From Candidatus Cloacimonadota bacterium (GTDB taxonomy: Bacteria; Cloacimonadota; Cloacimonadia; Cloacimonadales; Cloacimonadaceae), in NCBI GenBank assembly GCA_012728875.1, contig JAAYEF010000031.1, forward strand, positions 124,001-188,000: DNA of 64,000 nt, given 5' to 3'. Both the position numbers and the translations under genes were made by a program. The notes below the pieces were generated by a model. The model saw only the letters and a list, made by a program, of their open reading frames with translations, had not been told where the DNA came from and did not search any database. Shown piece by piece: positions 29,679 through 38,473 of this stretch; position 1 is the first letter of the stretch; each line of letters opens with the position of its first letter.

Positions 29679-30464
29679 ATGAAGACCGTGGACGAACTTG
29701 ATTTTTCTGCTGAAACCCAGAAACTTTTTGAAATTAAAGCAGGGGCTATCAAGCGTACATTTGAGCAGCGCCGGATACAAACCCAATTGCTTGATGATGA
29801 AGAGGCTGTAAAGGCTTTCATCACAGAGTTTATTGCCAAGCGCCCAGAGATAAAAAGCATTGCATTCAGCGATGGCGTAACTTTGTATCAGTTGGACCTG
29901 TTCAATTGGATCCAAAAACAGTATGGCCCCAAAGGATTCATGATAAACCAACCATTGGAAAGGTCTGAAACCGGCCAATATGCCATATTTGGTGAGCAGC
30001 CACCGGGCAGGATGAATATCCCTTATAATGAGTGGAAGATACTATATGACAAATGGTATGACAATCTGAGGATGTCTTTGCTGAGCGATTTGTTGATCGT
30101 AAGCGCTAATGCGGTTACCATGAACGGAGAGATAATTTCAGTGGATGGGCTTGGCAACAGGGTGTCCGGCATGATTTTTGGTCCCCGTCATGTGCTTTGC
30201 ATCGTTGGGCGCAACAAGATCGTGAATGACCAGGCAAGTGCTTTGGACAGGATCCACAATCATGTGGTTCCGCTCACTTATCTGAGGCACAACCTTAAGC
30301 ACTGGTGCAAATTTGAGGATGTGCCTTGCCTTAAGATTGGCAAATGCGTAAAATGCAGCCATCCTGAGAGCTCATGCCTCAACACCGTGGTAGTCAGGGG
30401 TCAGGTTAAGCAGCATCAAGATAGATTGCACCTGATCATAGTCAACCAGGATTTGGGTTTTTGA
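29679..30464 (+). CDS. LUD-domain (lactate-utilization LutC-like) protein
   Basis: IAFSDGVTLYQL, SDLLIVSANAVTMNGEIISVDGLGNRVSGMIFGPRHVLCIVGRNKIV. Confidence 0.85.
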   Translation: MKTVDELDFSAETQKLFEIKAGAIKRTFEQRRIQTQLLDDEEAVKAFITEFIAKRPEIKSIAFSDGVTLYQLDLFNWIQKQYGPKGFMINQPLERSETGQYAIFGEQPPGRMNIPYNEWKILYDKWYDNLRMSLLSDLLIVSANAVTMNGEIISVDGLGNRVSGMIFGPRHVLCIVGRNKIVNDQASALDRIHNHVVPLTYLRHNLKHWCKFEDVPCLKIGKCVKCSHPESSCLNTVVVRGQVKQHQDRLHLIIVNQDLGF

Positions 30465-30477
30465 GAAAATTGTTTTT

Positions 30478-31677
30478 ATGATGAAAGAAAAACTCGCCAT
30501 CCTGGGAGCCAGCTATCTGCAGAGACCGCTGGTGGAAAAAGCCAGGGAAATGGGAGTTGAAACACATGTGTTTGCCTGGCGTGAAGGCTGCGTGGTGGAA
30601 GATATCGCGGATCATTTTTATCCGGTTTCCATCCTTGATCAGGAAGAAATACTGCGGATTTGTGAGAAAATACAAGTTGCCGGCATCACTTCCATCGGTT
30701 CCGACATTGCCATGCCCACGGTGAGCTATGTGGCAGAAAAACTGGGGCTGAAAGCAAACAGTACCCATGCCACGCGGATTTCCACAGACAAATATGAGAT
30801 GAGGAAGGCGCTTTCTGCGGCTGGGATAAAATGCCCCGGATTTCAGCAAGTGGAGATGGGTTCGGGAATCCGGGAAATCTCCTTTGGCTTTCCCATGATG
30901 GTAAAACCGGTGGACCGATCCGGATCCTTGGCGGTGACCAAGGTGAAAAACCAGCAGGAACTTGGGCAAGCCATAGAAAAGGCCGGGAAGGTTTCGCTGT
31001 CGGACAGGGTGATTGTGGAAGAATTTGTGGAAGGTCGTGAGTTTTCCGTGGAGATGATTTCCTATGAAGGCAAGCATCATCCGATTACGATTACGGATAA
31101 AATCACCAGCGGCGACCCCTATTATGTGGAACTGGAACAACACCAGCCGGCAGCGCTGGATGAAGTGACTGCGGGCAGGATAAATGATTTGGTCATCAAG
31201 ACTTTGGATGCCTTGGAGCTTAAAAATGGAGCCAGCCACACGGAAGTTTTGCTTACCAAAGAAGGTGAACTGGTGGTGGTGGAAGCTGCCGGCAGGATGG
31301 GAGGTGATTTCATTGGCTCGCACATGGTACCGCTTTCCACCGGTTATGATTTTCTGAAAGCTGTGATCGAAGTTGCGCTGGACCGCTTTTCCGGGATTGA
31401 GCCTTCACAGTTTAAGATGGCTCACAGCGGTGTTTTTTATGTACTCCCCAATCCTGGCGTCATCAAGAAAATTGTAGATCACTCTCAAAGATTTGAGCAT
31501 GTGCGCCTGGCTGTGCCCATTTTGAAGGTGGGGGACAGGGTCGATGAGATTGTGGACGGCTCCGGCAAGCGGGCCGGGATTGTTTTGTATGCGCATCCTT
31601 CGCAGAGGCTCTTTTTGAATCCGGGAAAGGTGCTGGTTTTTGAAACTGAGCGGCTTTCCAAACAAGAGGGAGATTAA
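30478..31677 (+). CDS. ATP-grasp carboxylate-amine ligase-like protein (carbamoyl-phosphate synthase L-chain-like fold)
   Basis: KLAILGASYLQRPLVEKAREMG, STDKYEMRKALSAAGIKCPGFQ, FPMMVKPVDRSGSLAVTKV, AAGRMGGDFIGSHMV. Confidence 0.87.
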   Translation: MMKEKLAILGASYLQRPLVEKAREMGVETHVFAWREGCVVEDIADHFYPVSILDQEEILRICEKIQVAGITSIGSDIAMPTVSYVAEKLGLKANSTHATRISTDKYEMRKALSAAGIKCPGFQQVEMGSGIREISFGFPMMVKPVDRSGSLAVTKVKNQQELGQAIEKAGKVSLSDRVIVEEFVEGREFSVEMISYEGKHHPITITDKITSGDPYYVELEQHQPAALDEVTAGRINDLVIKTLDALELKNGASHTEVLLTKEGELVVVEAAGRMGGDFIGSHMVPLSTGYDFLKAVIEVALDRFSGIEPSQFKMAHSGVFYVLPNPGVIKKIVDHSQRFEHVRLAVPILKVGDRVDEIVDGSGKRAGIVLYAHPSQRLFLNPGKVLVFETERLSKQEGD

Positions 31678-31701
31678 AACCACTGTGAAAATGAACTGAT
31701 T

Positions 31702-32853
31702 ATGAACATACCTTTTAATATACCCTACGCTACCGAACAGGAAATCCGGTATGCCACCCAAGCCTTGAAATCCGGACGCCTGTGTGGCAACAATCAATTT
31801 GCCAAGCGGGTTCAGGCGCACTTGGCAGAGAAACATGGCTTGCAGAATGCGTTTTTAGTTCCGTCCGGGACAGCCGCGCTTGAAATGGGAGCCTGGCTTG
31901 CAGGTTTGCAGCCCGGCGACGAGGTGATCCTGCCTTCCTACACTTTCAGTTCCACAGCCAATGCGGTGGTGCTGACCGGAGCCAAACCGGTTTTTTGCGA
32001 GATTGACCCCAAAACCATGAATGCGGATCCTGAGCATATCCGGGAGCTCATTACCCCAAAAACCAGGATGCTTTTGCCCATCGACTATGCCGGTATTCCC
32101 TGCGACATGGAAAGTATTGTATCCATCGCGCAGGAGCATGGATTGATCGTGATGGTGGACGCCGCGCAATCTTATGGCAGCCGTTATCAGGGAAAGGCTT
32201 GCGGGAGCCTGGGCGACCTTGCCACCTTCAGTTTCCACGAGACCAAGAATATCAGTTGCGGAGAAGGCGGAGCCTTGATGGTGAACCGTGAAGACTGGCT
32301 GCAGCGGGCAAGTTTTCTGCAGGAAAAGGGAACAGACCGCAGCTTGGTGCTGTATGGTCAAAAAACGAAGTATCACTGGGTGGATATCGGCTCCAGCTAT
32401 CTTCTTTCCGACATTTTGGCTGGCGTGCTGCTGGCGCAGTTGGAATGTGAAGACCGGATTTTGGAGCTGCGCGGCAAAGTGACTGCCGCTTATCTGGAAT
32501 TTTGGAAGCCCTACGCGGAAAAGGGCATGGTTCAAATTGCTCCTTACGGGCAATATGAGAAACTGAACAGCCATGCTTTCTGGGTGGTGTTCGATTCTGA
32601 AACAAACAAGGAAAAATTCCTGTTGGGCCTCAAGGAAAGGGGGGTGTATGCCTATATAGGCTATATGCCTCTGCACTCGGCTCCCATGGGTCAGAAACTG
32701 GGTTACAAGCCTCAGGATCTGCCCCGTACCCAGGAGATTGCCGCCAGAATCGTGAGACTGCCGCTGTATGCGGAATTGGCAAACGACGGTTTGGATTACG
32801 CTCTGGGAAGCATGGAACTGGTATTGGAAACCATATACGGTGACAAAAGATAA
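31702..32853 (+). CDS. wecE: dTDP-4-amino-4,6-dideoxygalactose transaminase family (WecE/RffA-like) aminotransferase
   Basis: IPFNIPYATEQEIRYATQALKSGRLCGNNQF, TFSFHETKNISCGEGGA, EKGTDRSLVLYGQKTKYHWVDIGSSYLLSD. Confidence 0.85.
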   Translation: MNIPFNIPYATEQEIRYATQALKSGRLCGNNQFAKRVQAHLAEKHGLQNAFLVPSGTAALEMGAWLAGLQPGDEVILPSYTFSSTANAVVLTGAKPVFCEIDPKTMNADPEHIRELITPKTRMLLPIDYAGIPCDMESIVSIAQEHGLIVMVDAAQSYGSRYQGKACGSLGDLATFSFHETKNISCGEGGALMVNREDWLQRASFLQEKGTDRSLVLYGQKTKYHWVDIGSSYLLSDILAGVLLAQLECEDRILELRGKVTAAYLEFWKPYAEKGMVQIAPYGQYEKLNSHAFWVVFDSETNKEKFLLGLKERGVYAYIGYMPLHSAPMGQKLGYKPQDLPRTQEIAARIVRLPLYAELANDGLDYALGSMELVLETIYGDKR

Positions 32854-34318
32854 GATTCTAAAGTTCAAAAAAAGCCTGAGCCGGGTGTGTGGTGACTATG
32901 CCCAAACCCTGGAGTTCGAGCTGTTTTTTTCCGCGCTGATAGATTTTAACCCCTTTGGCGATACAAGCCAGGTCTTGGAATGGCTTTCAGGGCTGAACAG
33001 CAGGCAGTATTTTGAGGTGGAGGAAGTTCCCTTTGCGAACTTGCAACAGTGGCATTTCAGCCCCCAGACAGGTGATCTTCAGCACCACAGCGGCAAGTTT
33101 TTCAGCATCCGGGGCTGCAGGGTGCTTGATGTGAAGACGGGGGAAACCCTTTGGGACCAACCGATCATCGATCAGCCAGAGGTTGGCATCCTGGGCATCC
33201 TGTGCAAAAAGATGGATGGGGTGCTCTATTTTTTGATGCAGGCGAAGGCGGAGCCGGGGAACATCAACACCTATCAGCTTTCACCCACGGTGCAAGCCAC
33301 ACGCAGCAATTTTTTACAGGTACACGGTGGAAAAAAGACCAGGTATCTGGATTATTTCAGCGGTGAGCGCAAATGCAGGGTTGTGATTGACAGATACCAA
33401 TCCGAGCAGGGCGCGCGGTTTTTGGGCAAGCGTAACCGCAATCTGCTGGTGCTGGATGAAAGCGGCTCCGATGTGGAATTGGGCGAAAATTTCAGATGGC
33501 TGACCCTGGGGCAAATCAAAAGCCTGATGGAGCGCGACAACACCGTGAACATGGACACCCGCTCGGTGATTTCGCAGATCCACTATTGGGGCTACCATCC
33601 GGACCTTGACCATGAGGCGCTTGCCAAAGTGATATCCGAACACAGGGACTTGGTGGCGCGCAGCGATTTTTGGCTACTGGCTGTGCTGGGAGGCTGGGAC
33701 AATTTTGGCAACTTGGATCAGACAGATAAAATCTTGAACAAACTGGCGTGGACACGTCACTATTCTTTTAAAGACAAGGCTGCCGTGCCCTTGAATTCCG
33801 TGCAGGAATGGAAAATCGGCGAACAGATGATCGAACATCGGGAAGGCAGGTTTTTCCAGGTGCTGGCTGTGAGTGTGCGGGCAAATAACCGGGAAGTTGG
33901 ACACTGGGATCAACCCGTGATCAAACAAAGGCATGAAGGGAAAATAGGTCTGCTCGCGGCTCCCCAATACGGCGCCATTCATTTTTTAACGCAGATCAAA
34001 ATGGAGCCCGGGCTCTACGATATGTTTGAATTGGCGCCCACGGTCCAGTGTATTGTGCAAAACCGTGTTTTCCACAATCAGCCCGCGTATCTGGAGCATT
34101 TTGAAAACGGAACCAATGTTTACGCGGCCCGGCAATCAGAGGAAGGTGGCAGGTTTTACCGAGAGTGCAGCCTGAACATGATTCGGGTGCTGGATGGCTT
34201 CAATGATCTGGAACCTGTGGAAGGCTTTGTGTGGATTCCCCTGCGCCAATTGAAAGAGCTGCTGCGTCACCAGCAGGTCGTTAATGTGGAGCTGCGCAGT
34301 CTTTTGGCATATTTTTAA
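32840..34318 (+). CDS. NDP-hexose 2,3-dehydratase family protein
   Basis: Duplicated architecture: FFSIRGCRVLDVKTGETLWDQPIIDQPEVGILGILCKKMDGVLYFLMQAKAEPGN and FFQVLAVSVRANNREVGHWDQPVIKQRHEGKIGLLAAPQYGAIHFLTQIKMEPGL. Probable GTG start at 32840. Confidence 0.9.
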   Translation: MTKDKILKFKKSLSRVCGDYAQTLEFELFFSALIDFNPFGDTSQVLEWLSGLNSRQYFEVEEVPFANLQQWHFSPQTGDLQHHSGKFFSIRGCRVLDVKTGETLWDQPIIDQPEVGILGILCKKMDGVLYFLMQAKAEPGNINTYQLSPTVQATRSNFLQVHGGKKTRYLDYFSGERKCRVVIDRYQSEQGARFLGKRNRNLLVLDESGSDVELGENFRWLTLGQIKSLMERDNTVNMDTRSVISQIHYWGYHPDLDHEALAKVISEHRDLVARSDFWLLAVLGGWDNFGNLDQTDKILNKLAWTRHYSFKDKAAVPLNSVQEWKIGEQMIEHREGRFFQVLAVSVRANNREVGHWDQPVIKQRHEGKIGLLAAPQYGAIHFLTQIKMEPGLYDMFELAPTVQCIVQNRVFHNQPAYLEHFENGTNVYAARQSEEGGRFYRECSLNMIRVLDGFNDLEPVEGFVWIPLRQLKELLRHQQVVNVELRSLLAYF

Positions 34319-34327
34319 AGGAATATT

Positions 34328-35305
34328 ATGAATAAAACAGCGTTCGGCATTGTGGGATGTGGCTATCAGACTGTGAGGAATATGGCGCCCGCCATGGCCA
34401 AATGTGAACAGGTATATATGGCGGGTTGTTACGACAACGACCCCGCCAAGGCGAAGGCTTTGGCGCAAAACCATGGCATCAGGGCTTATGACAGCCTCAC
34501 GCAGCTTCTTGAGGATACAAGCATTGATGCCATCTATGTGGCCACACCCACTGTGTCCCATCAGGAAATCTGTCTTGCCGCTGCCGCCGCCGGCAAACAT
34601 ATCCTTTGCGAAAAATCTTTGGCCATGGACCTTGGGCAGGCTCAAAACATGGTTGATGCCTGCAAAGCCCGGGGTTTGAGCCTGGTGGAGGGTTTCATGT
34701 ACCGGCACCATGCTCAGCATAAATATGTGCAGGAACAGATCTGTGGGGGAGAACTTGGCAAACCATGGCTGTTTGAGGCTTGGTTCGGTTTTCCCGCCCT
34801 TCCTCAAACAGATTTTCGCAGGAACAAAAACTTGGGCGGCGGGGTGATTTTGGATGCGGGTGCCTATACCGTGCATGCTGCCAGGAATTTTTTTGGCAGA
34901 GAACCCAGGCGGATAGTCAGCGTTATCCACCACGACGAAAATGGCTTGGACATACAGGGCAGGGTCCTGATGGATTTTGGGGATCAGCAATCCGCGCAGT
35001 TGGCATTTGGCATGGACAATGGCTATAAAAACAGCTACTCGATTTGGTGCGAAAAAGGTGAAATCTGGCTGAAACGGGCTTTTTCCATGCCCGCTTCGGA
35101 ACTGCCGGTCTGTTTTGTCAAAACCCAAGGCCTGCTGCGTGAACACCAACTGGCGCCATGTGACCATTTTTTGGAGGAATTGAAAGCCTTTTGCGGCTTG
35201 GACGACGCCGGCAGGGAAGCCCATTACCTCGATATCATTGGCCAGGCTGAGGCCATGTCCCAGATTGCCGCTGCGGGCTCAAGCAACACTGGCACGCTAA
35301 CATAA
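34328..35305 (+). CDS. Gfo/Idh/MocA oxidoreductase (NDP-3-keto-deoxysugar reductase candidate)
   Basis: FGIVGCGYQTVRNMAPAM, IDAIYVATPTVSHQEICLAAAAAGKHILCEKSLAM, GGGVILDAGAYTVHAARNFFG. Confidence 0.88.
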   Translation: MNKTAFGIVGCGYQTVRNMAPAMAKCEQVYMAGCYDNDPAKAKALAQNHGIRAYDSLTQLLEDTSIDAIYVATPTVSHQEICLAAAAAGKHILCEKSLAMDLGQAQNMVDACKARGLSLVEGFMYRHHAQHKYVQEQICGGELGKPWLFEAWFGFPALPQTDFRRNKNLGGGVILDAGAYTVHAARNFFGREPRRIVSVIHHDENGLDIQGRVLMDFGDQQSAQLAFGMDNGYKNSYSIWCEKGEIWLKRAFSMPASELPVCFVKTQGLLREHQLAPCDHFLEELKAFCGLDDAGREAHYLDIIGQAEAMSQIAAAGSSNTGTLT

Positions 35306-35371
35306 ATCAAGCTCATTAAAACAAAATCCGGTACAAAACATTATGGTTTCAAACCCGAAGGACAAAAGATT

Positions 35372-37108
35372 GTGAAAACAAAGAACACACATTATTGGCT
35401 GTTTTGGCTGCTCTGCCTGGGAATCATCCTTGTTTCCTATTCCTCCTATTTTATTTGGGGTAGCAAATCCTTTTTATCGGTTGGGGATGGGCTGGATAGC
35501 AATCATGTCCAAAATTTGATGTCCGCTGAAAAGTCCTGGCGCTTCGGGGAGGGTGAACCCAGCGAATCCATCAAGGTTGCCGCCGATCCCGGTGTGGTGG
35601 GCTTTGTTAAAAAAATACCGGGTCCCCAAAAAGCTCTCTATATTTTTTTCCAACCCTATTATGCCGACGTGATCAATCGCGTCTTAATCAGCCTGATTGG
35701 CTTTTTGGGAATGTTGCTTCTATTGAGCGCAATGTACCCCCGAAGCAGGTATCCCGGTCTGGAATTTGAGGTCATCAGGTTTGGGGTCGCGCTGGCATTT
35801 GGGCTGCTAAAATTCTGGCCTTACGCGGGCATTAGCGTTTCCGGACTCCCTTTGATCTTTTGGGCATATTTGAGCGTCGATCGCCATAAGCTTTGGGCTT
35901 TCCTCACAGCGGTTGTTTATGCCTATTATTCTTCCCTGGCGCTGGTGGGTGTCTTCCTTCTTATCGCCTTGGGAATCTCTGAACTTTGGCTTTGGATTAA
36001 AAAAAGGGGAAGCTGGAGGCGGGTGCTTTGGATTGCTTTCCTCACCTTGGTATACGTGCTGGCAAATATCAGTTTGGTGATGAGCGCCCTGGCGCCTAAG
36101 GTGGCCAGCCATCGCAGTGGCTTCAGCGCGGTGGGCTTTTTTGCGGATAACCAGCAAACCGTCCTGAATTTTTTGCGCATGTTTTTTTCAAACTATGGAC
36201 ACAACGCCAGCTATCCCTGGCTCATCATTCCCTTGGGTTTATTGGCACTCTTGCTGGCTTTCAAGGGTAAGTCTCCTGAAAAACGCAAGCATTTGATCCT
36301 GCTTGGAGCATATACGATTTTGGCTTTGGCTGGCGCGATATTTGGCAACAGATACATTTACTCCCTGCAGAGCAGGATACCGCTGTTGAAAATGTTTCAG
36401 CTTCAACGTTTCTTCTGGCTGCTGCCCTTGCTGCAATACCTGATCTTCGCGAGTTCTCTGGTGATAGTTGCCAAAACCAGGCTCAAAAAAGCGATTTATC
36501 CTCTCCTGCTGGTGCAGATCGGAATTTTGGCGTTTTATGTGAATTATAACACCAAGCAATGTGTGAAGAGCTATGTATTGAACAAACCGGTTTCCCCGCC
36601 AAGTTATGAGGAGTTCTACAGCCCTGCGCTTTACCGGGGAATTCAGCGACAGATCGGTCGACCCACCACTGAATACAGGGTGGCATCTCTGGGCTTGAAT
36701 CCAGCGGCAGCATTGTACAACGGTTTCTACACTGTGGATGGATATTTTTCCGGTGGTTACCCTTTGGAGCACAAACAGAACTTTGGCAAAGCCATCGAGG
36801 GTGAACTTGAAAAGAATGAACATTTGGCAACTCTATTTTATAACTGGGGCAGCACCTGCTATCTGTTTTCAGATGAGATTGACCGTTATTATGGATATAA
36901 TGGAAATGGTATCCCCATGATTGATAAACACGAGGAAAGGAGCATCGAATATCTCGCCATTGATACTGCCAGTCTGAGGGACATGGATTGCGAGTATATC
37001 TTTTCCGCCCTGCCAATCTCCCAAGCCGGTGAATTGGGACTTAACTATGTTGCCAGCTATGAACATAGCTCTTCTCCCTACAGAATCTATCTGTATTCGA
37101 TTGAATAA
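35372..37108 (+). CDS. Multi-TM membrane protein, DUF6044-like
   Basis: About 10 TM segments; IFWGSKSFLSVGDGLDSNH-type N-term; YNGFYTVDGYFSGGYPLEHKQNFGKAIEGELEKN. Confidence 0.65.
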   Translation: MKTKNTHYWLFWLLCLGIILVSYSSYFIWGSKSFLSVGDGLDSNHVQNLMSAEKSWRFGEGEPSESIKVAADPGVVGFVKKIPGPQKALYIFFQPYYADVINRVLISLIGFLGMLLLLSAMYPRSRYPGLEFEVIRFGVALAFGLLKFWPYAGISVSGLPLIFWAYLSVDRHKLWAFLTAVVYAYYSSLALVGVFLLIALGISELWLWIKKRGSWRRVLWIAFLTLVYVLANISLVMSALAPKVASHRSGFSAVGFFADNQQTVLNFLRMFFSNYGHNASYPWLIIPLGLLALLLAFKGKSPEKRKHLILLGAYTILALAGAIFGNRYIYSLQSRIPLLKMFQLQRFFWLLPLLQYLIFASSLVIVAKTRLKKAIYPLLLVQIGILAFYVNYNTKQCVKSYVLNKPVSPPSYEEFYSPALYRGIQRQIGRPTTEYRVASLGLNPAAALYNGFYTVDGYFSGGYPLEHKQNFGKAIEGELEKNEHLATLFYNWGSTCYLFSDEIDRYYGYNGNGIPMIDKHEERSIEYLAIDTASLRDMDCEYIFSALPISQAGELGLNYVASYEHSSSPYRIYLYSIE

Positions 37109-37167
37109 ATGTCCTGCGCGACACTGCACTCTGCCAAAAAACCTGTAACTGACATTGATGGACCAAA

Positions 37168-38460
37168 ATGAATAATATGATCTCGAAAGTGCTCAAGCTG
37201 ATTTCTGTCAATTTGGGCGGGCTTCCCAAAAAGCTCGCAAATGCTTCCATGTATTTTTCCGCGTCTTTGGTGCAGGTGGTGGTGGGGCTGATTCTTTCCC
37301 CCATCCTGTCCATGCATCTGGGGCACAGGGATTTTGCCATTGTGGGATACTTTAATTCCTTCAATGCCTTGTTTGTGCCCCTCACAAGTTTTACGCTTAG
37401 CTCCTTCTATGGCAAGCATTATTTTGTGGTGAACCAGGCCCAGCGGGAAAACATGAGGAAAACCATTGCCTCCACACTCTTGGTTTTCGGTTTGGCGTCA
37501 ACCGTGGTGATCTTGGCGATTTTCTGGGTTTACACCCGGCTCTATGATACCGGCTACGGCTTTTTCCCCTACGCGCTGCTTTGCTATTCGAACCTCGTGT
37601 TCAGCAATATCTATGCCTTCTATCTACTCAACTTGAGACTGTCAAAAAAAGCGACTAACTTTTTGTGGGTGAATATCGCCCACCATGGCGCCTATCTGTT
37701 GGCGATGATTTTGCTGTGCGCGGTGTTGAAATTTGGTGCGGCGGGAAGCTTGGCAGGCACTTCCGTGGTTTCGCTTGTGTTTGGTTTGTTTTTCTTTTTC
37801 AAACTCACAGACAGAATCAGACTGGACAAAAAGATATTGAAGGACGCGCTCCGTTTTTGCTGGCCGCTGATCCTCGCCGGGTGCATCGATTATTTTACCA
37901 ATGGCGTGGACAGGGCCATGCTGGCAGGCTTCAAAGATGATGTGAACCTGGGGTTATACAGCATCGCGCTCAGGTTTTCCGGCTATATCTATATGTTCTA
38001 TGCCGCCATTTCCATGACTTTGGAGCCGGATTTTTTCCAAGCGCTTTCCACGAAAAGATACGGCAGGATGGTCAAAATATCCCTGGGCCTGATTTTGATG
38101 AATCTGTTGGTGGTGGGAGCCTTCGTTGTTGCCGCCCCCCTGATTCTGAAAATACTCACTGTGGGCAGATACACTGCCGCCAGCAGGCTGGCACGCATCA
38201 TGGCCTTAAAAAATATCAGCGCTTCGGTGTTCTTTATCATCTCCACTGTCATCATCATCAAGGGTTACACCAAAGTGGCTCTGATCAACAAGATTGTGGC
38301 GGCAGTGTTCGTGAGCTCGCTTTTCCGTTTTCTGATCAGCAAGTACCAGTTTGAGGGTGCCGCCTGGGGCCAGGTGTTATCCTACGTGGTCTTTACCCTG
38401 GTGAGCGGCTTGTTCCTGGTGTATAAGCTGGCTCAGAAAAAAAGGCTCAAAAGCGCGTGA
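37168..38460 (+). CDS. Polysaccharide flippase (Wzx-like), second copy
   Basis: Multi-TM, ASMYFSASLVQVVVGLILSPILSMHLGHRDFAIVGYFNSFNALFVPLTSF. Confidence 0.85.
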   Translation: MNNMISKVLKLISVNLGGLPKKLANASMYFSASLVQVVVGLILSPILSMHLGHRDFAIVGYFNSFNALFVPLTSFTLSSFYGKHYFVVNQAQRENMRKTIASTLLVFGLASTVVILAIFWVYTRLYDTGYGFFPYALLCYSNLVFSNIYAFYLLNLRLSKKATNFLWVNIAHHGAYLLAMILLCAVLKFGAAGSLAGTSVVSLVFGLFFFFKLTDRIRLDKKILKDALRFCWPLILAGCIDYFTNGVDRAMLAGFKDDVNLGLYSIALRFSGYIYMFYAAISMTLEPDFFQALSTKRYGRMVKISLGLILMNLLVVGAFVVAAPLILKILTVGRYTAASRLARIMALKNISASVFFIISTVIIIKGYTKVALINKIVAAVFVSSLFRFLISKYQFEGAAWGQVLSYVVFTLVSGLFLVYKLAQKKRLKSA

Positions 38461-38473
38461 GGATGATTCAAAA

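Noticed and set aside
31855-32868. 337-aa minus-strand ORF
   Set aside because: Shadow of the WecE-like aminotransferase gene.
34136-35224. 362-aa minus-strand ORF
   Set aside because: Shadow of the Gfo/Idh/MocA oxidoreductase gene on the + strand.
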